A DNA stretch of 64,000 bases from Pantoea sp. A4 (GTDB lineage: Bacteria; Pseudomonadota; Gammaproteobacteria; Enterobacterales; Enterobacteriaceae). The DNA lies in the NCBI RefSeq assembly GCF_000295955.2, contig NZ_ALXE01000039.1, forward strand, positions 1-64,000, given 5' to 3'. Numbering within the stretch: the stretch's first letter is position 1; each line of letters opens with the position of its first letter. A program made the translations under genes and the position numbers. Of the stretch, positions 54,110 to 63,937 are shown piece after piece. The notes beneath the pieces were generated by a model. That model worked only from the letters and a program-made list of their open reading frames with translations, made no database searches and had not been told where the DNA came from.

Positions 54110-54245
54110 CGATACACGCGCCACTATCCGAAAAAGTAGACCCACGATTTGCGTCTTCTGTACTATTTACTATTCTATAGATACAGACCGTCATACTGTA
54201 CCTAAAAACTACTGACCCTATGCCTCCTCAGGAGAAACGAACCTC

Positions 54246-54449
54246 ATGAGCTATGCGATGGATGAACAGTCCGGGCTCCCTGTTCCTGATAGATTGTATA
54301 CTGCGGATGTCGATAGAAGCCAGACGACCTCATATTATGGCCGCCGTGGCTCAGGTAGATGCCGGAATATAACATTTTTACCGGGCGTATCAGGGGGAGA
54401 ATCTGTGTTCACGTTGGTCCAGAACACGCAATGCATACAATTATTCTGA
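54246..54449 (+). CDS. small 67-aa ORF, doubtful
   Basis: Opens MSYAMDEQSGLPVPDRLYTA after CAGGAGAAACGAACCTC, so has a ribosome site though at long spacing. The C-terminal half has unlike-protein composition. It could be the front of a truncated gene. Nothing else is seen in 54110-54604. Confidence 0.3.
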   Translation: MSYAMDEQSGLPVPDRLYTADVDRSQTTSYYGRRGSGRCRNITFLPGVSGGESVFTLVQNTQCIQLF

Positions 54450-54604
54450 AACCACCTATTTTCATTCAAAAAATCTTCATTGTGCTAATGATTATTTAAA
54501 TCTGAAATTTTTACACATTAAATAACCCCCAGCAACAGGAAGCGTTTTATTTATTATAACCTTTTCAAGGTTGCCCTCATAAAATCCGTCACCAGGAGCC
54601 AATC

Positions 54605-57600
54605 ATGTCTGAGCATTCTTATATCTCTGCGAAAGAAAATTCGGAAAACACAAATAAACATGAAGGCCAAAATACGTCACATTTTTCATTTAAAGCCGTA
54701 GCTGATGCACCAAACATACCAAATAACCCAATGCATCAGGCGCTGACAAATACATTAAGTTTCTTTATTAACGGTATCGCCAATCAATGGCTTGTACATT
54801 TAGAAAAGCATTTTCTAGGCAGCTGGGTTAGTGTAGCACAAGATCGAGAGAAAATTCGTAGTATACTCGCCAGTACTAAGCCTGTTGCTGAAAAACTCAA
54901 GGCCGTAAAAGAGTTAGCTGATAAGGAATCGCACACACTCTGGGCCAGTCCAGCCAGTAATGCCGTTGAATTATTTTTAAGACTGGATGAAGTACTGCGC
55001 GTTGGTAAGCGATTGGGTGGTTCATCATTACTTGAGCGTTTCGATAAGGTGATGGATCTGAGTGAGCAGCTATTAAATGTTGTCTCAGTAACGATGAACA
55101 CCTCTAATATTGAACGCTGGCATGAAGATTTAACGAAACTACGCCATTTCGGAAAAATACTCCTACAGTTGCATAAGGCCCCTGCACATGATCCAAAAGC
55201 GATACTTGGCCTATTACTTGAACAAAATTTATTACCAGGTAGCGTTTCTGGTATGATAGAAGAATTAAAACGTTCCTATGACAGGATTAATGAATATCTT
55301 GAAATATTAAAAGATGGTGGAAATAATTTATCAGAATCCCAACTCTGGCTTAGTGGCAATATCACCGCAATTGGCATTGCATTAAAAAACAATAGTCCCT
55401 CTGATGCATTGTCTCTTTTTATTAATATGGCCTCACAACCCGATGTACTAAAAGAAATTGAACCTCTTTTGAAAGCAAATGCTCCTGAGCTCTCATCTTC
55501 CCTGCGTATTTCTGGGTTGGTGAGTAAAGAGATGAGCCTGGTGGATGAGAATGCGGGGCAGATTTGGGGAAGCATAGATCTGGTACAGCGGCTGACGCGC
55601 CCACAATTTCTTGAGGCGTTAAGCGATCCATCTGGCCCCCATTCAGAACTCACCAATGGTACGTTAAAAATACTGGAGTATACCGGCAGCTATCTCACGC
55701 CCGATACATCAACAGGAAAAATTATAAACAATATGTTCGAGGTTATTCGCGGTGAGAATGATCAAACATGGCGCAAATTCGTTCTGAATTCTCTCAATAC
55801 CCTTGATTACTGGCAGGCGGGTAGCTTTATTTTTCGTAAGGGCCTGCGCCTGGTTGGCTGGAAAATAGTCTTAGCATCTCAGTTAGCCTATGCTGCGTGG
55901 AACAGTGATTTTATCAACCAGTTAAAAGATATTGATTTCAAGGATATTCCAAAATTTGCCATATCCTCGCTAAACAACACACTGCATAAGCCCGATTCAC
56001 CACTTAATCGGGCTCTGGCCGATATTCCTGTATTTGGTACAACCATACGAATGACAGTGCAGGTACTTAATTCACTGGTAGAAAAAGGCCTGTTAAACAA
56101 TGACCGCTGGATGGAGGAAGTCGCGGAATATATTCAACAATTCGGTGCTGATAATCCTATGATCATCCTTTTCGAACAGATGACCAAAATCGGCTTGATG
56201 ATAAAACTCTGGCAAGCGTGCCGCCGAGGTGGCCAGGAATCTGATATTGAAAGTGTACAGGAAAAACTGGCCTGGATGATGGAAAAATTCCCGCAACAGC
56301 GCTTTCGTTTTCTGCAGCAGTTTGTCGAACTCATCCCTCTATTGCGCCGCATTTACGATCACAGTAAAGAACTACCTGCCATGCAAGCGGGTGAAAGTGC
56401 GCTTGGCTGGGGAGCCAGACTTGCAGCCTTGTTGAATGGTCAGGCGGGAGGAGATGCCGAGGAGGTTCGCAAAACCCAGGCCATGATTGCCGAGAAATTG
56501 CTTGGATTTAGCTTCCAGGCAATGGAACAGAGTGTTGAAGCTGCATTGGCAGACGATCGGCCTGACAAAGAAACCAGACCTGAATTACCCACTATGTCTG
56601 TTGCAGAGAAGGGGCGAAAAACGGCCTACGGCACGTTTGAGCTTGCCCCTGCACCCGTACCAGATTTTTCTTTACCCGGCTTCAATTTTAAGCAATGGCA
56701 ACAAAGCTTGAATAAAAGTCGTGAATCTCAGCCTCTGCTAATGGAAGAGAGTAAATGGCGTGAGCAACAGCTGGACAAGAAATGGCAAGCGCTGGAGAAA
56801 CAGCTAAAAGCTCAGGTTGAAGCAAAAGCAATCAGTGCGCACAGGGTCCTCAACTATGTCACCCATGAGATGAATCAGCGCCTGCACGAAGCTGGCCAAT
56901 CTGGCGCGGAATTGTTAGCGGCTGCGTCAGAAAAAAGCAGCCGTATTCTTCAGGTTGCGGGAGATAAGGTCCGGACTACGGCAACTAAAACCAAAGAAAG
57001 ATGGAATGATCTTTCTTACGATCAAAAAGCAATAGTTGGTCTTACCGCTGGCAGCGTCGCCTTCGGCACAGGACTGGGAGTCGCAGCATATTTCATGTCG
57101 GGAAGTAGTGAAGAGAATTTCCTGCAGAATATCACGCTGGAAAATCTTGAAGAAGCACGTGCCGAAGTAATCCGCGAACTTGCGTCTGTTAAACGTAAGA
57201 GAAATATTGCACGCGGAGTTACGCTGGCAAGTGGCGTTCTATCGGCGACTCTGCTGGGGGGGCGGTTAGCATTAAGAACAGGAAACAAAATAAAAGATGC
57301 AATTACTGGCGTGAATAAACCTGCGAATATTCGATATGAGTCTGATAGTGCAGAAGAAGCTCGAGAAAATGAGCAAGCAGCACAGCTTGCAAGAACAGGC
57401 GGGTTGGCACAGATAGTTCGGGCAGCACCTGGGGGTAAGGATATTTTAGATTCTTCGTATATTAATGAGGAAGGTAAATATGTGATAAATCCAGGCGTTG
57501 CAAAACGTGAAGAAATAGAAAGGATAAGGGAGGAAACAAAAGAACATGAAAACAGGTGGTTCAAAACGCCAGAGAAAATTGGAGCTGCATTAATTGTTCC

Positions 57601-59035
57601 CACAGGTATTGGCGGGCTACTTTGGTGGCGATACGCAAAACAAGAAAATAATCTTAACAGGAGGCGAGATGTTCTGATGAACAGGCACCTTCCGATAAGG
57701 ATTATTTTAAACAACGTCATGAGTAAAATAAATAATTTGAGTGATGAGCACATTAAAAATTTAGACTCTATCTCTAAAATACATGGAATGGAATATAATA
57801 TTTTTAAATTAGAAAAAATTGCGATCGAACTGACTAAGCAATTAGCGCAGCCCGTCACTCAGGATAATACCGCAGATAACTCTATTTTAGGGAAAGATAC
57901 TCTGGCTATGCCGCTTCGGCTTATCAAACTTGAAGATGGAACCTTCGAGGTAGATATCATTACGCCAAGAACAACCACTCCAGTTGTTGAGACGCAGGAA
58001 GATGATGAAGAACCTGCATGGATGGTTTCATACTCCGATATAGCAAAAGCGGGTGCAAATTACCATAGGGCTTTAAGAAATTTTAACAAAATTCACAAAG
58101 AATATGTTGCTGATGATTTAGACATGAGTAAAGATAATTTGAGAATAATTAATGAAGCCATTGAAGCCTTAAGAGAAGCCAGAACCAAGTTTAGTAAATT
58201 AATATCCAGAATCAATCTTGGTATATTAATATTACACCAGCCTGAGAGTTTTGTCGCTGCAGACTATATCAATGTTTGGCTTGAAGAGGAGTATGCAGGA
58301 AGAATTGATGGATCGAAAATCATCCCCGTTGAATACACTTTCAGATCTAGTCAAGCAGGTGACACTGTAGTAAAAAAAACTAAACAGCATTCTTTAGCAG
58401 AAGTCCTTTCCCCTGGTTTTAAAATCTGGGCATGGTATGGCGGTGAAGATAGTGTATCAAAAATTGAAGTTAAATGGGGACCCGACATTCCAGAAGAAAT
58501 AAAGTTGGCTTACCAGAATCGTGAATCTCTTTCCGATTATGATGAGGCTAATGAAATCCTGTCTAAAGATGTAAAAGTGGATGATTTTGAATCAGAAATA
58601 TCAGGTTTTGTCAGTGAAGCAACGCAGAAATTATCTGATGATCTAACGAGAAATAAAAGACTGGCGCAACTTTATTCCCCCCCTGTTTGGTTACATAGTA
58701 AGATAAATGAAGTGGCAAGCAGATTTAATCTTAACAGAACTATAGATCTTAAAACAAAATACTCATTAAGAATAGATTATTATAAAGAAGATGACTCTAC
58801 TCCTACAAGAAGTGGATTAGTTGGCACTCATATAAGTCGACCAGGCAAAATAAAAACATCTTCGGATACAAAAAGCATCACTATTGTTGATTATCTTTTT
58901 TTTAAGAGATCAACGCACAGTGGTTATGAAGATTCTCACGGTGGAAAAGGTGAAATGAATGGGTTTTCATGGCCTGATTATATAAAAAATACACCTGGAT
59001 TAATAGATGCACTTGAAGGTATAAATTTTGAATAA
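54605..59035 (+). CDS. giant protein of unknown family, N-terminal 1,476 aa before a TAA
   Basis: Starts after a good AGGAG. No signal peptide. The first ~700 residues are helical and contain no motif I can name; a charged coiled-coil-like stretch follows (WREQQLDKKWQALEKQLKAQ, about residues 720-790). Near 800-920 are hydrophobic segments (AIVGLTAGSVAFGTGLGVAA and RGVTLASGVLSATLLGG), with another at ~1000 (AALIVPTGIGGLLWW). The C-terminal third is more AT-rich. The frame ends at TAA 59033-59035 but continues open in the same phase for 579 more codons. Size, membrane segments and lack of a signal fit a large secreted effector/toxin, but this is inference; no T3SS or T6SS gene is in view. Confidence 0.75.
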   Translation: MSEHSYISAKENSENTNKHEGQNTSHFSFKAVADAPNIPNNPMHQALTNTLSFFINGIANQWLVHLEKHFLGSWVSVAQDREKIRSILASTKPVAEKLKAVKELADKESHTLWASPASNAVELFLRLDEVLRVGKRLGGSSLLERFDKVMDLSEQLLNVVSVTMNTSNIERWHEDLTKLRHFGKILLQLHKAPAHDPKAILGLLLEQNLLPGSVSGMIEELKRSYDRINEYLEILKDGGNNLSESQLWLSGNITAIGIALKNNSPSDALSLFINMASQPDVLKEIEPLLKANAPELSSSLRISGLVSKEMSLVDENAGQIWGSIDLVQRLTRPQFLEALSDPSGPHSELTNGTLKILEYTGSYLTPDTSTGKIINNMFEVIRGENDQTWRKFVLNSLNTLDYWQAGSFIFRKGLRLVGWKIVLASQLAYAAWNSDFINQLKDIDFKDIPKFAISSLNNTLHKPDSPLNRALADIPVFGTTIRMTVQVLNSLVEKGLLNNDRWMEEVAEYIQQFGADNPMIILFEQMTKIGLMIKLWQACRRGGQESDIESVQEKLAWMMEKFPQQRFRFLQQFVELIPLLRRIYDHSKELPAMQAGESALGWGARLAALLNGQAGGDAEEVRKTQAMIAEKLLGFSFQAMEQSVEAALADDRPDKETRPELPTMSVAEKGRKTAYGTFELAPAPVPDFSLPGFNFKQWQQSLNKSRESQPLLMEESKWREQQLDKKWQALEKQLKAQVEAKAISAHRVLNYVTHEMNQRLHEAGQSGAELLAAASEKSSRILQVAGDKVRTTATKTKERWNDLSYDQKAIVGLTAGSVAFGTGLGVAAYFMSGSSEENFLQNITLENLEEARAEVIRELASVKRKRNIARGVTLASGVLSATLLGGRLALRTGNKIKDAITGVNKPANIRYESDSAEEARENEQAAQLARTGGLAQIVRAAPGGKDILDSSYINEEGKYVINPGVAKREEIERIREETKEHENRWFKTPEKIGAALIVPTGIGGLLWWRYAKQENNLNRRRDVLMNRHLPIRIILNNVMSKINNLSDEHIKNLDSISKIHGMEYNIFKLEKIAIELTKQLAQPVTQDNTADNSILGKDTLAMPLRLIKLEDGTFEVDIITPRTTTPVVETQEDDEEPAWMVSYSDIAKAGANYHRALRNFNKIHKEYVADDLDMSKDNLRIINEAIEALREARTKFSKLISRINLGILILHQPESFVAADYINVWLEEEYAGRIDGSKIIPVEYTFRSSQAGDTVVKKTKQHSLAEVLSPGFKIWAWYGGEDSVSKIEVKWGPDIPEEIKLAYQNRESLSDYDEANEILSKDVKVDDFESEISGFVSEATQKLSDDLTRNKRLAQLYSPPVWLHSKINEVASRFNLNRTIDLKTKYSLRIDYYKEDDSTPTRSGLVGTHISRPGKIKTSSDTKSITIVDYLFFKRSTHSGYEDSHGGKGEMNGFSWPDYIKNTPGLIDALEGINFE

Positions 59036-60186
59036 GATTACAAAGATGATGTAAGCAACATTCCCAGCAGCGATAGAGGTTTTTATAACGACTATGCCAG
59101 AAATAAAGTCACTGAATTAATAAAAAATTATTCCTATGCGAAGAATAAAACAAAAGAATTGCTCGATGGATCTAAACGTGTTGCAAAAAAAATGGTTATA
59201 GGCATACCAAAGACCATAGTTGCGTCAGTGTTACAAGCGACTCCAGTAGGAGGATGGATATATAGCCATATTGATCAGGAGTCTAAAAAAAGAAATATAG
59301 AAGATCCTATCAGTGATTTGGATTATTTCGAAGTTCCTGGCTTGCTGGCAATCCCAGCTGATTTGTCATCGGGTGAGAACAGAATGGTTCTGGTTTCATT
59401 GCTCAAAAATAAAATCATAATGTTTGATCGAAAAAAAAACCCGCTGAGACAAACAGTAAGTTATACAGATGAAACAGAAGGCAGAGATAAAAAGGAGCCT
59501 GCAACGAATCATTTTTTCACAGAGGATGTTAAAAAACTCATTAAAGAGCATATTTCTATTTATTATGGTTCGGTTGATTTAGTTTATGATACAGCTCCTA
59601 AGCTCCCACCACATGCTTTGTACATGTATCAAAACGGCACCATGAATAAAACCAAACGGTTTAAACCTGTAGTTTCATTTTCAACCGAGAAATTTAATCT
59701 CGATGAAATGTCGTCTTATTTGATGGATTCCACCTTCAATAAAAACGCTATGGACATTAGTGCATCTTATGTTACATCAGGTGAGGTATTTTTTAATAAA
59801 ATCAAAGAAATTCTCGCTTCTCTAGCCAAGGTAATAGCCATTATTTTGGCCGCAGCAGGTATAGTTACCGGAAATGCTACTCTACCGTTGGCTGCACTTT
59901 TTACAGCCGCCGCAATGGTACTGGTCCCCGAAATTATTAATTATTACACTGCTGATACATTAGCTGAAAAGAATGCCGCGGAAGTAGCGATACTTGCCTG
60001 GTTTATTGGGCAAGCCATTGGTTTTTTAGCTGGAAAACTAATTGATGTGGGTTTGCAAAAACTGCTTAGCACCTCACTTGGCATTAAGATTAGATCAGCA
60101 ATTGAAAAGATAGTTAGATCACGTGCAAAAAGTGATTTGTTGCAATCGGCCGGTGGTAGAAATCTACAATCGAATCCTCTCCAACC

Positions 60187-60226
60187 AACATCAACATCAA
60201 CATCAACATCAACATCAACATCAACA
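60187..60226 (+). repeat. AACATC hexanucleotide tract in the giant gene
   Basis: Six perfect copies of AACATC (60187-60222) plus a partial one encode alternating Ser and Thr. Gain or loss of units would keep the frame, so length variation of this linker is likely between strains. Confidence 0.85.
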
Positions 60227-60373
60227 GTAAGCTCAGGACTTCCTCGTAATTCAGGAAGTGTTATCTCGAGAGGTACGATTAGGAACCCTGCTTCGTTGGG
60301 CACCGGGAGGCAATCTGGGTCAGTAAGATCACAGGCTAAGGCAAAATTAACTTCTCGCTCTACTTTAAAAGTC

Positions 60374-60463
60374 TCTCGGGCACGGGAAGAATTACCTCCT
60401 CAAAGCCCTCCCGTAATCTCTCGGGCCCGGGAAGAATTACCTCCTCAAGGCCCCCCCGTGATC
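60374..60463 (+). repeat. tandem 45-bp repeat in the giant gene
   Basis: Two near-identical 45-bp units (60374-60418 and 60419-60463) encode SRAREELPPQSPPVI and SRAREELPPQGPPVI, followed by a degenerate third start (SPARTQLPG). A proline-rich linker that probably expands by slippage or recombination. Confidence 0.85.
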
Positions 60464-60775
60464 TCTCCGGCCAGGACACAATTACCGGGTAAACTAGTTG
60501 GTACGCCTGTTCACTCTCACGCCAGAGCTGAAATGCTGTCACCTGCTGCTCCCAACGAAGCTACCTCAGCTAGTTTAGGAACCGTAATAAACACCCAATT
60601 GGGCCAAGCCCTGTCAGGTATGCTGGGCACTATTTATGAAGCTGAAATAGACGATCCGGTAGGCGATTTCGTTGAAGATTTATTTACTGGAAGCGTGACA
60701 GATGAGGACGATAATTCAGCGGTTGACGACTTATTAGCTGAAGAGGGTGAACAGCCAGTATCATCAAATAATTAA

Positions 60776-61295
60776 AATAATTCAGATGATTCAGAAGCGT
60801 ACGATCCTCATCTAAGTGAAAACATCCTTCCAGGAATCAAGTGGTGATGCGACCGGCAGGGCTGGTGTGGGCAACCACCTGCGCGCGCGGTGCACGCCAG
60901 CGCGCTCACCTCCAGCCAGGTTTCCTCGCCACAGTAACGTCCCGCGCGATAATAGCGGTAACGTGTTTCGACGAGTGCGGGGGTAAAAGAGGCTTTGAGT
61001 CGCCCTGCCGGGTTCCAGTCCGTCCACCGCTTCACCGGCCGCATTCCACCAGCGGGCAGGTAAGCAGGCGTTTACTTATTCACACCAGGAAAGGGATTGG
61101 AAATATAATTACACGTATCGCTAACGCGAAATAACAGAGTTCACCGTGGCGGGAAATATTTATTGCGAGAAAGCGCACAATAAACCGCTTCAATGCGTCA
61201 TCCGGCAAAGCAAATGCCTTTTTCTCACTTCTCTTCTCTGTGGGATCTCATAGCTTAGGGCGATCAGGTTGAAACGACGTACCACAGGAGTAAGC
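60776..61295. other. gap with a GC-rich gene fragment
   Basis: No intact gene. On the minus strand, 60808-61044 reads VKRWTDWNPAGRLKASFTPA and CGEETWLEVSALACTARAGG in one frame with high GC, unlike the AT-rich giant gene; it looks like a decayed fragment of a larger protein I cannot name. From 61045 to 61295 I see only the leader of the next gene. Confidence 0.4.
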
Positions 61296-61766
61296 ATGGC
61301 CCCCACAACGGTAGTGAAACAGGTCCCCTACGAAGATACAGATGCACAAAGGCTACGAAACCAGATGGTCGAAGAGATTGGCCCACGTTATGCCGATCGA
61401 GAATCAAAAACTCAGCCGCTGCCGGAAGGGTTTTATGTAAAACCGCAGAGTGTCGAATTTGTTGCACTGGCTTTGTTAGAGGGCGAGCCCGTAGGCCATA
61501 TCCTGGTCCGCAGGCTGGATAACGAGCTGGAGATTAAAAATTTCTTTGTTACGCCAGAAGTGAGAGGCAAGAACGTAGCGAGCCAGCTTATTCACGCAGC
61601 TGAAGCCTTTGCGATTCAGAAACAAGCCAGAAGAATTATTCTTCAAACCGGCGATCGCCAGCCTGAAGCGGTAAAATTTTATTTTAAACAGGGTTATTCC
61701 CGCATCGCGATTTATCCGCCGTATACCACTATGCTGTATTCTAACTGCTTCGAAAAAGCATTTTAA
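61296..61766 (+). CDS. GNAT-family N-acetyltransferase
   Basis: A 156-aa GNAT: VGHILVRRLDNELEIKNFFV, acetyl-CoA motif VTPEVRGKNVASQLIHAAEA and RIILQTGDRQPEAVKFYFKQ followed by GYSRI. ATG 61296 has AGGAG upstream and is preferred over the frame to 61269. The adjacent genes do not suggest a substrate. Confidence 0.82.
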   Translation: MAPTTVVKQVPYEDTDAQRLRNQMVEEIGPRYADRESKTQPLPEGFYVKPQSVEFVALALLEGEPVGHILVRRLDNELEIKNFFVTPEVRGKNVASQLIHAAEAFAIQKQARRIILQTGDRQPEAVKFYFKQGYSRIAIYPPYTTMLYSNCFEKAF

Positions 61767-61797
61767 AAACGGCTTTCAGCATGACCTGTCTGTGAAG

Positions 61798-61980
61798 TCA
61801 GGTCATCACCCTCGTGACGATAACTCGCTGCACCATCAACCCTGGCAGGGTAAAAAAGTTCAATATTTCTGCGTAAGCTTTGTCGTTATTTTTCGATAAT
61901 ATGTTGCTAAACGGTATATGCCTGTTACGCAATAACTTTAATTCATTTTCATTATCCCATACGATTATTTTTTTCATCAA
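61798..61980 (-). pseudogene. possible BrnT-type toxin fragment
   Basis: The first ~25 residues (KKIIVWDNENELKLLRNRHI followed by PFSNIL) resemble the BrnT toxin opening WD..Kn..NL.kH.I.F. The rest does not follow the family and no BrnA antitoxin is adjacent. Probably a truncated remnant; confidence low. Confidence 0.3.
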
Positions 61981-62148
61981 GGCTGCCCGACGTCTTAAGA
62001 AAAACTTAATCTCTACGCGCTAACATTCATTCCCTGACTCAACCATTATTCAACAAGAGAAAAAATCCCCACAGTGGCAAGAACTTCTACCGGGGGGTGA
62101 CATATCTAATAGCAACGTTGGGTTTTAATCTTCGTCGGGGTATTTCAA

Positions 62149-63471
62149 TTGCTGAGATTGTTATTTCTGTTAATAGGTGGTACTGCACTGCGGGCGAAAT
62201 GGCCATGGCTGATGCTGGCTGCCCTTGGTTGTATGGCGGGTGCCGGGGGGATCGTCTCTGATCTTATCCGCCATGGTACGCTCTCCGCCCCCATTACCCT
62301 GACCGGACTTTTCATCCTTATGCAGGGTGTGATCGAAGGGTTGCCTGCACTGTCGGGCACTAACCGGCTGACGCTGGGCAAATCCCTGTTGTTAATCACG
62401 GCTGGCGCGGGCATTTTGTTCCTGCCCCACTTTGGCAGACCGAGCGCCGCCTGGCTGTTAAGCCTGCTTTTGCTCATGGATGGCGGATTCAGAGTGATTT
62501 CCAGCGGGCTGATGCGCTGCCGTCGCTGGCAGATAAAAATGTCTACCGGCTGCGGTGAATTCTTGCTCTGCGCGATGATCATCACTGACTGGCCGGTGCC
62601 GCATCACATCTTGATTCCGGTGATGTTTATTTTCCTGCTGCTGGGATGGAGCCTGAATTTGACTAAAGTCGCGTGGCAAATCCACCGACTGCCGGTGCAA
62701 AGCAGTGTCGCCACTCTGGAACTGTTTACCAGCAAGGGGTTACGTGAACCCCATGGCCTCGATTATTGCCATCCGGATGTCAACGACAGCGCACCGCAAC
62801 AGCCACTCAATCTGTATATCTGGACACCCACCGGCTCCGGGAATGTTGCAGGAAGTCGCCCGTGGTTTGATCGTTGGGTTGCCGCCATCGATCACCGGGG
62901 CGTGGTGTCTACCGGCCATACCTCGCTCGCCATGGGCAACGAAATCTATATCAGTCTCTATCCTGAAAATGATATTGAGCTGGATTTAAAAGGTTTTTTA
63001 CAGACCTTGCGCGCACGGCAAGAGTTTGATGTTGCCGGCCGCTTGCAGCCTTCACTGGAACAGGAGATTCGTTCCTGGTGTGTCCCCGATCGCCGCATTA
63101 GCCTGAGCCACTACAATCAGGCAGCACTGCGTAACTACTGGGAGAAATACGCCACGGATACGCACTACAACCTGACTTCGAGGAACTGTTCCACCAGTGT
63201 GATTCAGGCGTTGGATGTGGCAACCGAAGGCTTGCTGGGCAAGTACGGACTCTATGGTTTACTCACCGTGTTCAAGCCTGATTTCTGGTTATTAAGCCTG
63301 ATACGCAGCCGTGCAGAAGGAATGACCTGGACCCCAGGTCTGGTGATGGATTACTGCCAGACACTTCAGCGTTTACTGGAATGCCCACAGCGTGCTGCCG
63401 CAAGAAAACAGGCTTCCGGATGGTTACGTTCACTGCGCCAGGTAAGGCGTGCGCTCCGGGGAATCCATTAA
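62149..63471 (+). CDS. HdeD-like membrane protein fused to a papain/NlpC-fold domain
   Basis: A 440-aa fusion. Residues 1-180 hold about six membrane segments in the HdeD/DUF308 pattern (WLMLAALGCMAGAGGIVSDL, ITLTGLFILMQGVIEGLPAL, LLLITAGAGILFL, AWLLSLLLLMDGGFRVISSG). From ~190 the soluble part includes GHTSLAMGNEIYISLYP (His257) and YNLTSRNCSTSVIQAL (Cys347), the order expected for a permuted papain-like (DUF4105/NlpC-related) hydrolase. The start is TTG with only a weak GGGG site, so a different upstream start is possible. It stands alone. HdeD-type proteins are acid-stress related; the hydrolase role is inferred. Confidence 0.72.
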   Translation: MLRLLFLLIGGTALRAKWPWLMLAALGCMAGAGGIVSDLIRHGTLSAPITLTGLFILMQGVIEGLPALSGTNRLTLGKSLLLITAGAGILFLPHFGRPSAAWLLSLLLLMDGGFRVISSGLMRCRRWQIKMSTGCGEFLLCAMIITDWPVPHHILIPVMFIFLLLGWSLNLTKVAWQIHRLPVQSSVATLELFTSKGLREPHGLDYCHPDVNDSAPQQPLNLYIWTPTGSGNVAGSRPWFDRWVAAIDHRGVVSTGHTSLAMGNEIYISLYPENDIELDLKGFLQTLRARQEFDVAGRLQPSLEQEIRSWCVPDRRISLSHYNQAALRNYWEKYATDTHYNLTSRNCSTSVIQALDVATEGLLGKYGLYGLLTVFKPDFWLLSLIRSRAEGMTWTPGLVMDYCQTLQRLLECPQRAAARKQASGWLRSLRQVRRALRGIH

Positions 63472-63479
63472 TTTCATTT

Positions 63480-63508
63480 GGCTACCCGGCTCGCCGCACC
63501 GGGTAGCC
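63480..63508. terminator. terminator hairpin between convergent genes
   Basis: GGCTACCCGG (63480-63489) and CCGGGTAGCC (63499-63508) make a perfect 10-bp GC-rich stem between two convergent stop codons. Confidence 0.65.
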
Positions 63509-63515
63509 GGGGGAT

Positions 63516-63875
63516 TTACACCGGCTGATCGCCCATGATAAAGAACGCCTTGCGGACCGTTTCACGCACATCCCAGGTGCCGTGTGTCTGCTGTGGGAAA
63601 AAGATGCTATCCCCCGCTTTGATTTCGAGGGTTTCACCACCGTCAGGGGTAAAGAAACAGTGTCCTGACAGGAAATAGCAGTATTCCCGCTGCATCAAAC
63701 CCCGCCGCCAAATGCCTGGTGTGCAGTCCCAGATCCCCATTGAGGTACCCGGATACTGCGCGATCTCCGTTTCGGCCGCACGGTGCGTGGAACAAGGTTC
63801 ACTCAGCGGTGAGGCGATCGGTTCCCACGGGGATAAATCCTGCTGCTGCTGGGCAGTAAATAAAACGGGCTTCAT
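63516..63875 (-). CDS. cupin-domain protein
   Basis: A 119-aa single-domain cupin (DUF861/EutQ-like). WDCTPGIWRRGLMQREYCYF, GHCFFTPDGGETLEIKAGDS and FFPQQTHGTWDVRE follow the cupin strand pattern. ATG 63875 is chosen because homology begins there; the frame extends to 63890. Such proteins often bind a sugar acid or ureido compound. Confidence 0.8.
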   Translation of the reverse strand: MKPVLFTAQQQQDLSPWEPIASPLSEPCSTHRAAETEIAQYPGTSMGIWDCTPGIWRRGLMQREYCYFLSGHCFFTPDGGETLEIKAGDSIFFPQQTHGTWDVRETVRKAFFIMGDQPV

Positions 63876-63905
63876 CACTTTCTCTCTCAATCGGGTGAGT
63901 AGGAT

Positions 63906-63937
63906 GGTGAATTAACGGTACAACTTGTTGATTCACC
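63906..63937. promoter_or_regulatory. inverted repeat upstream of the cupin gene
   Basis: GGTGAAT (63906-63912) and ATTCACC (63931-63937) form a perfect 7-bp dyad 31 bp upstream of the cupin start, a candidate operator. Confidence 0.35.

Larger units (their letters stand above)
59036..60775 (+). pseudogene. in-frame continuation of the giant gene after the TAA
   Basis: This is the same reading frame as the upstream gene, 579 codons with no further stop, so the original protein was probably about 2,056 residues. It has no ribosome site of its own near 59159. It contains a conserved-looking domain (DYFEVPGLLAIPADLSSGEN, MVLVSLLKNKIIMFDRKKN), a hydrophobic stretch (LAKVIAIILAAAGIVTGNAT), a Ser/Thr-Ser hexanucleotide tract, a tandem SRAREELPPQ repeat and an acidic end (TDEDDNSAVDDLLAEEGEQ). 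Could alternatively be reached by readthrough of the TAA, or the TAA may be a sequencing error. Confidence 0.7.

Noticed and set aside
57022..57858. Minus-strand 278-codon frame inside the giant gene
   Set aside because: Low-complexity hydrophobic shadow of the helical coding strand, no start signal.
59036..59050. DYKDD directly after the TAA looks like a FLAG epitope tag
   Set aside because: The match stops after five residues (DYKDDV), the codons differ from usual tag codons, and the natural frame continues. Coincidence.
60808..61044. Intact gene on the minus strand
   Set aside because: One frame reads protein-like residues but there is no start signal or family length; kept only as a possible fragment.
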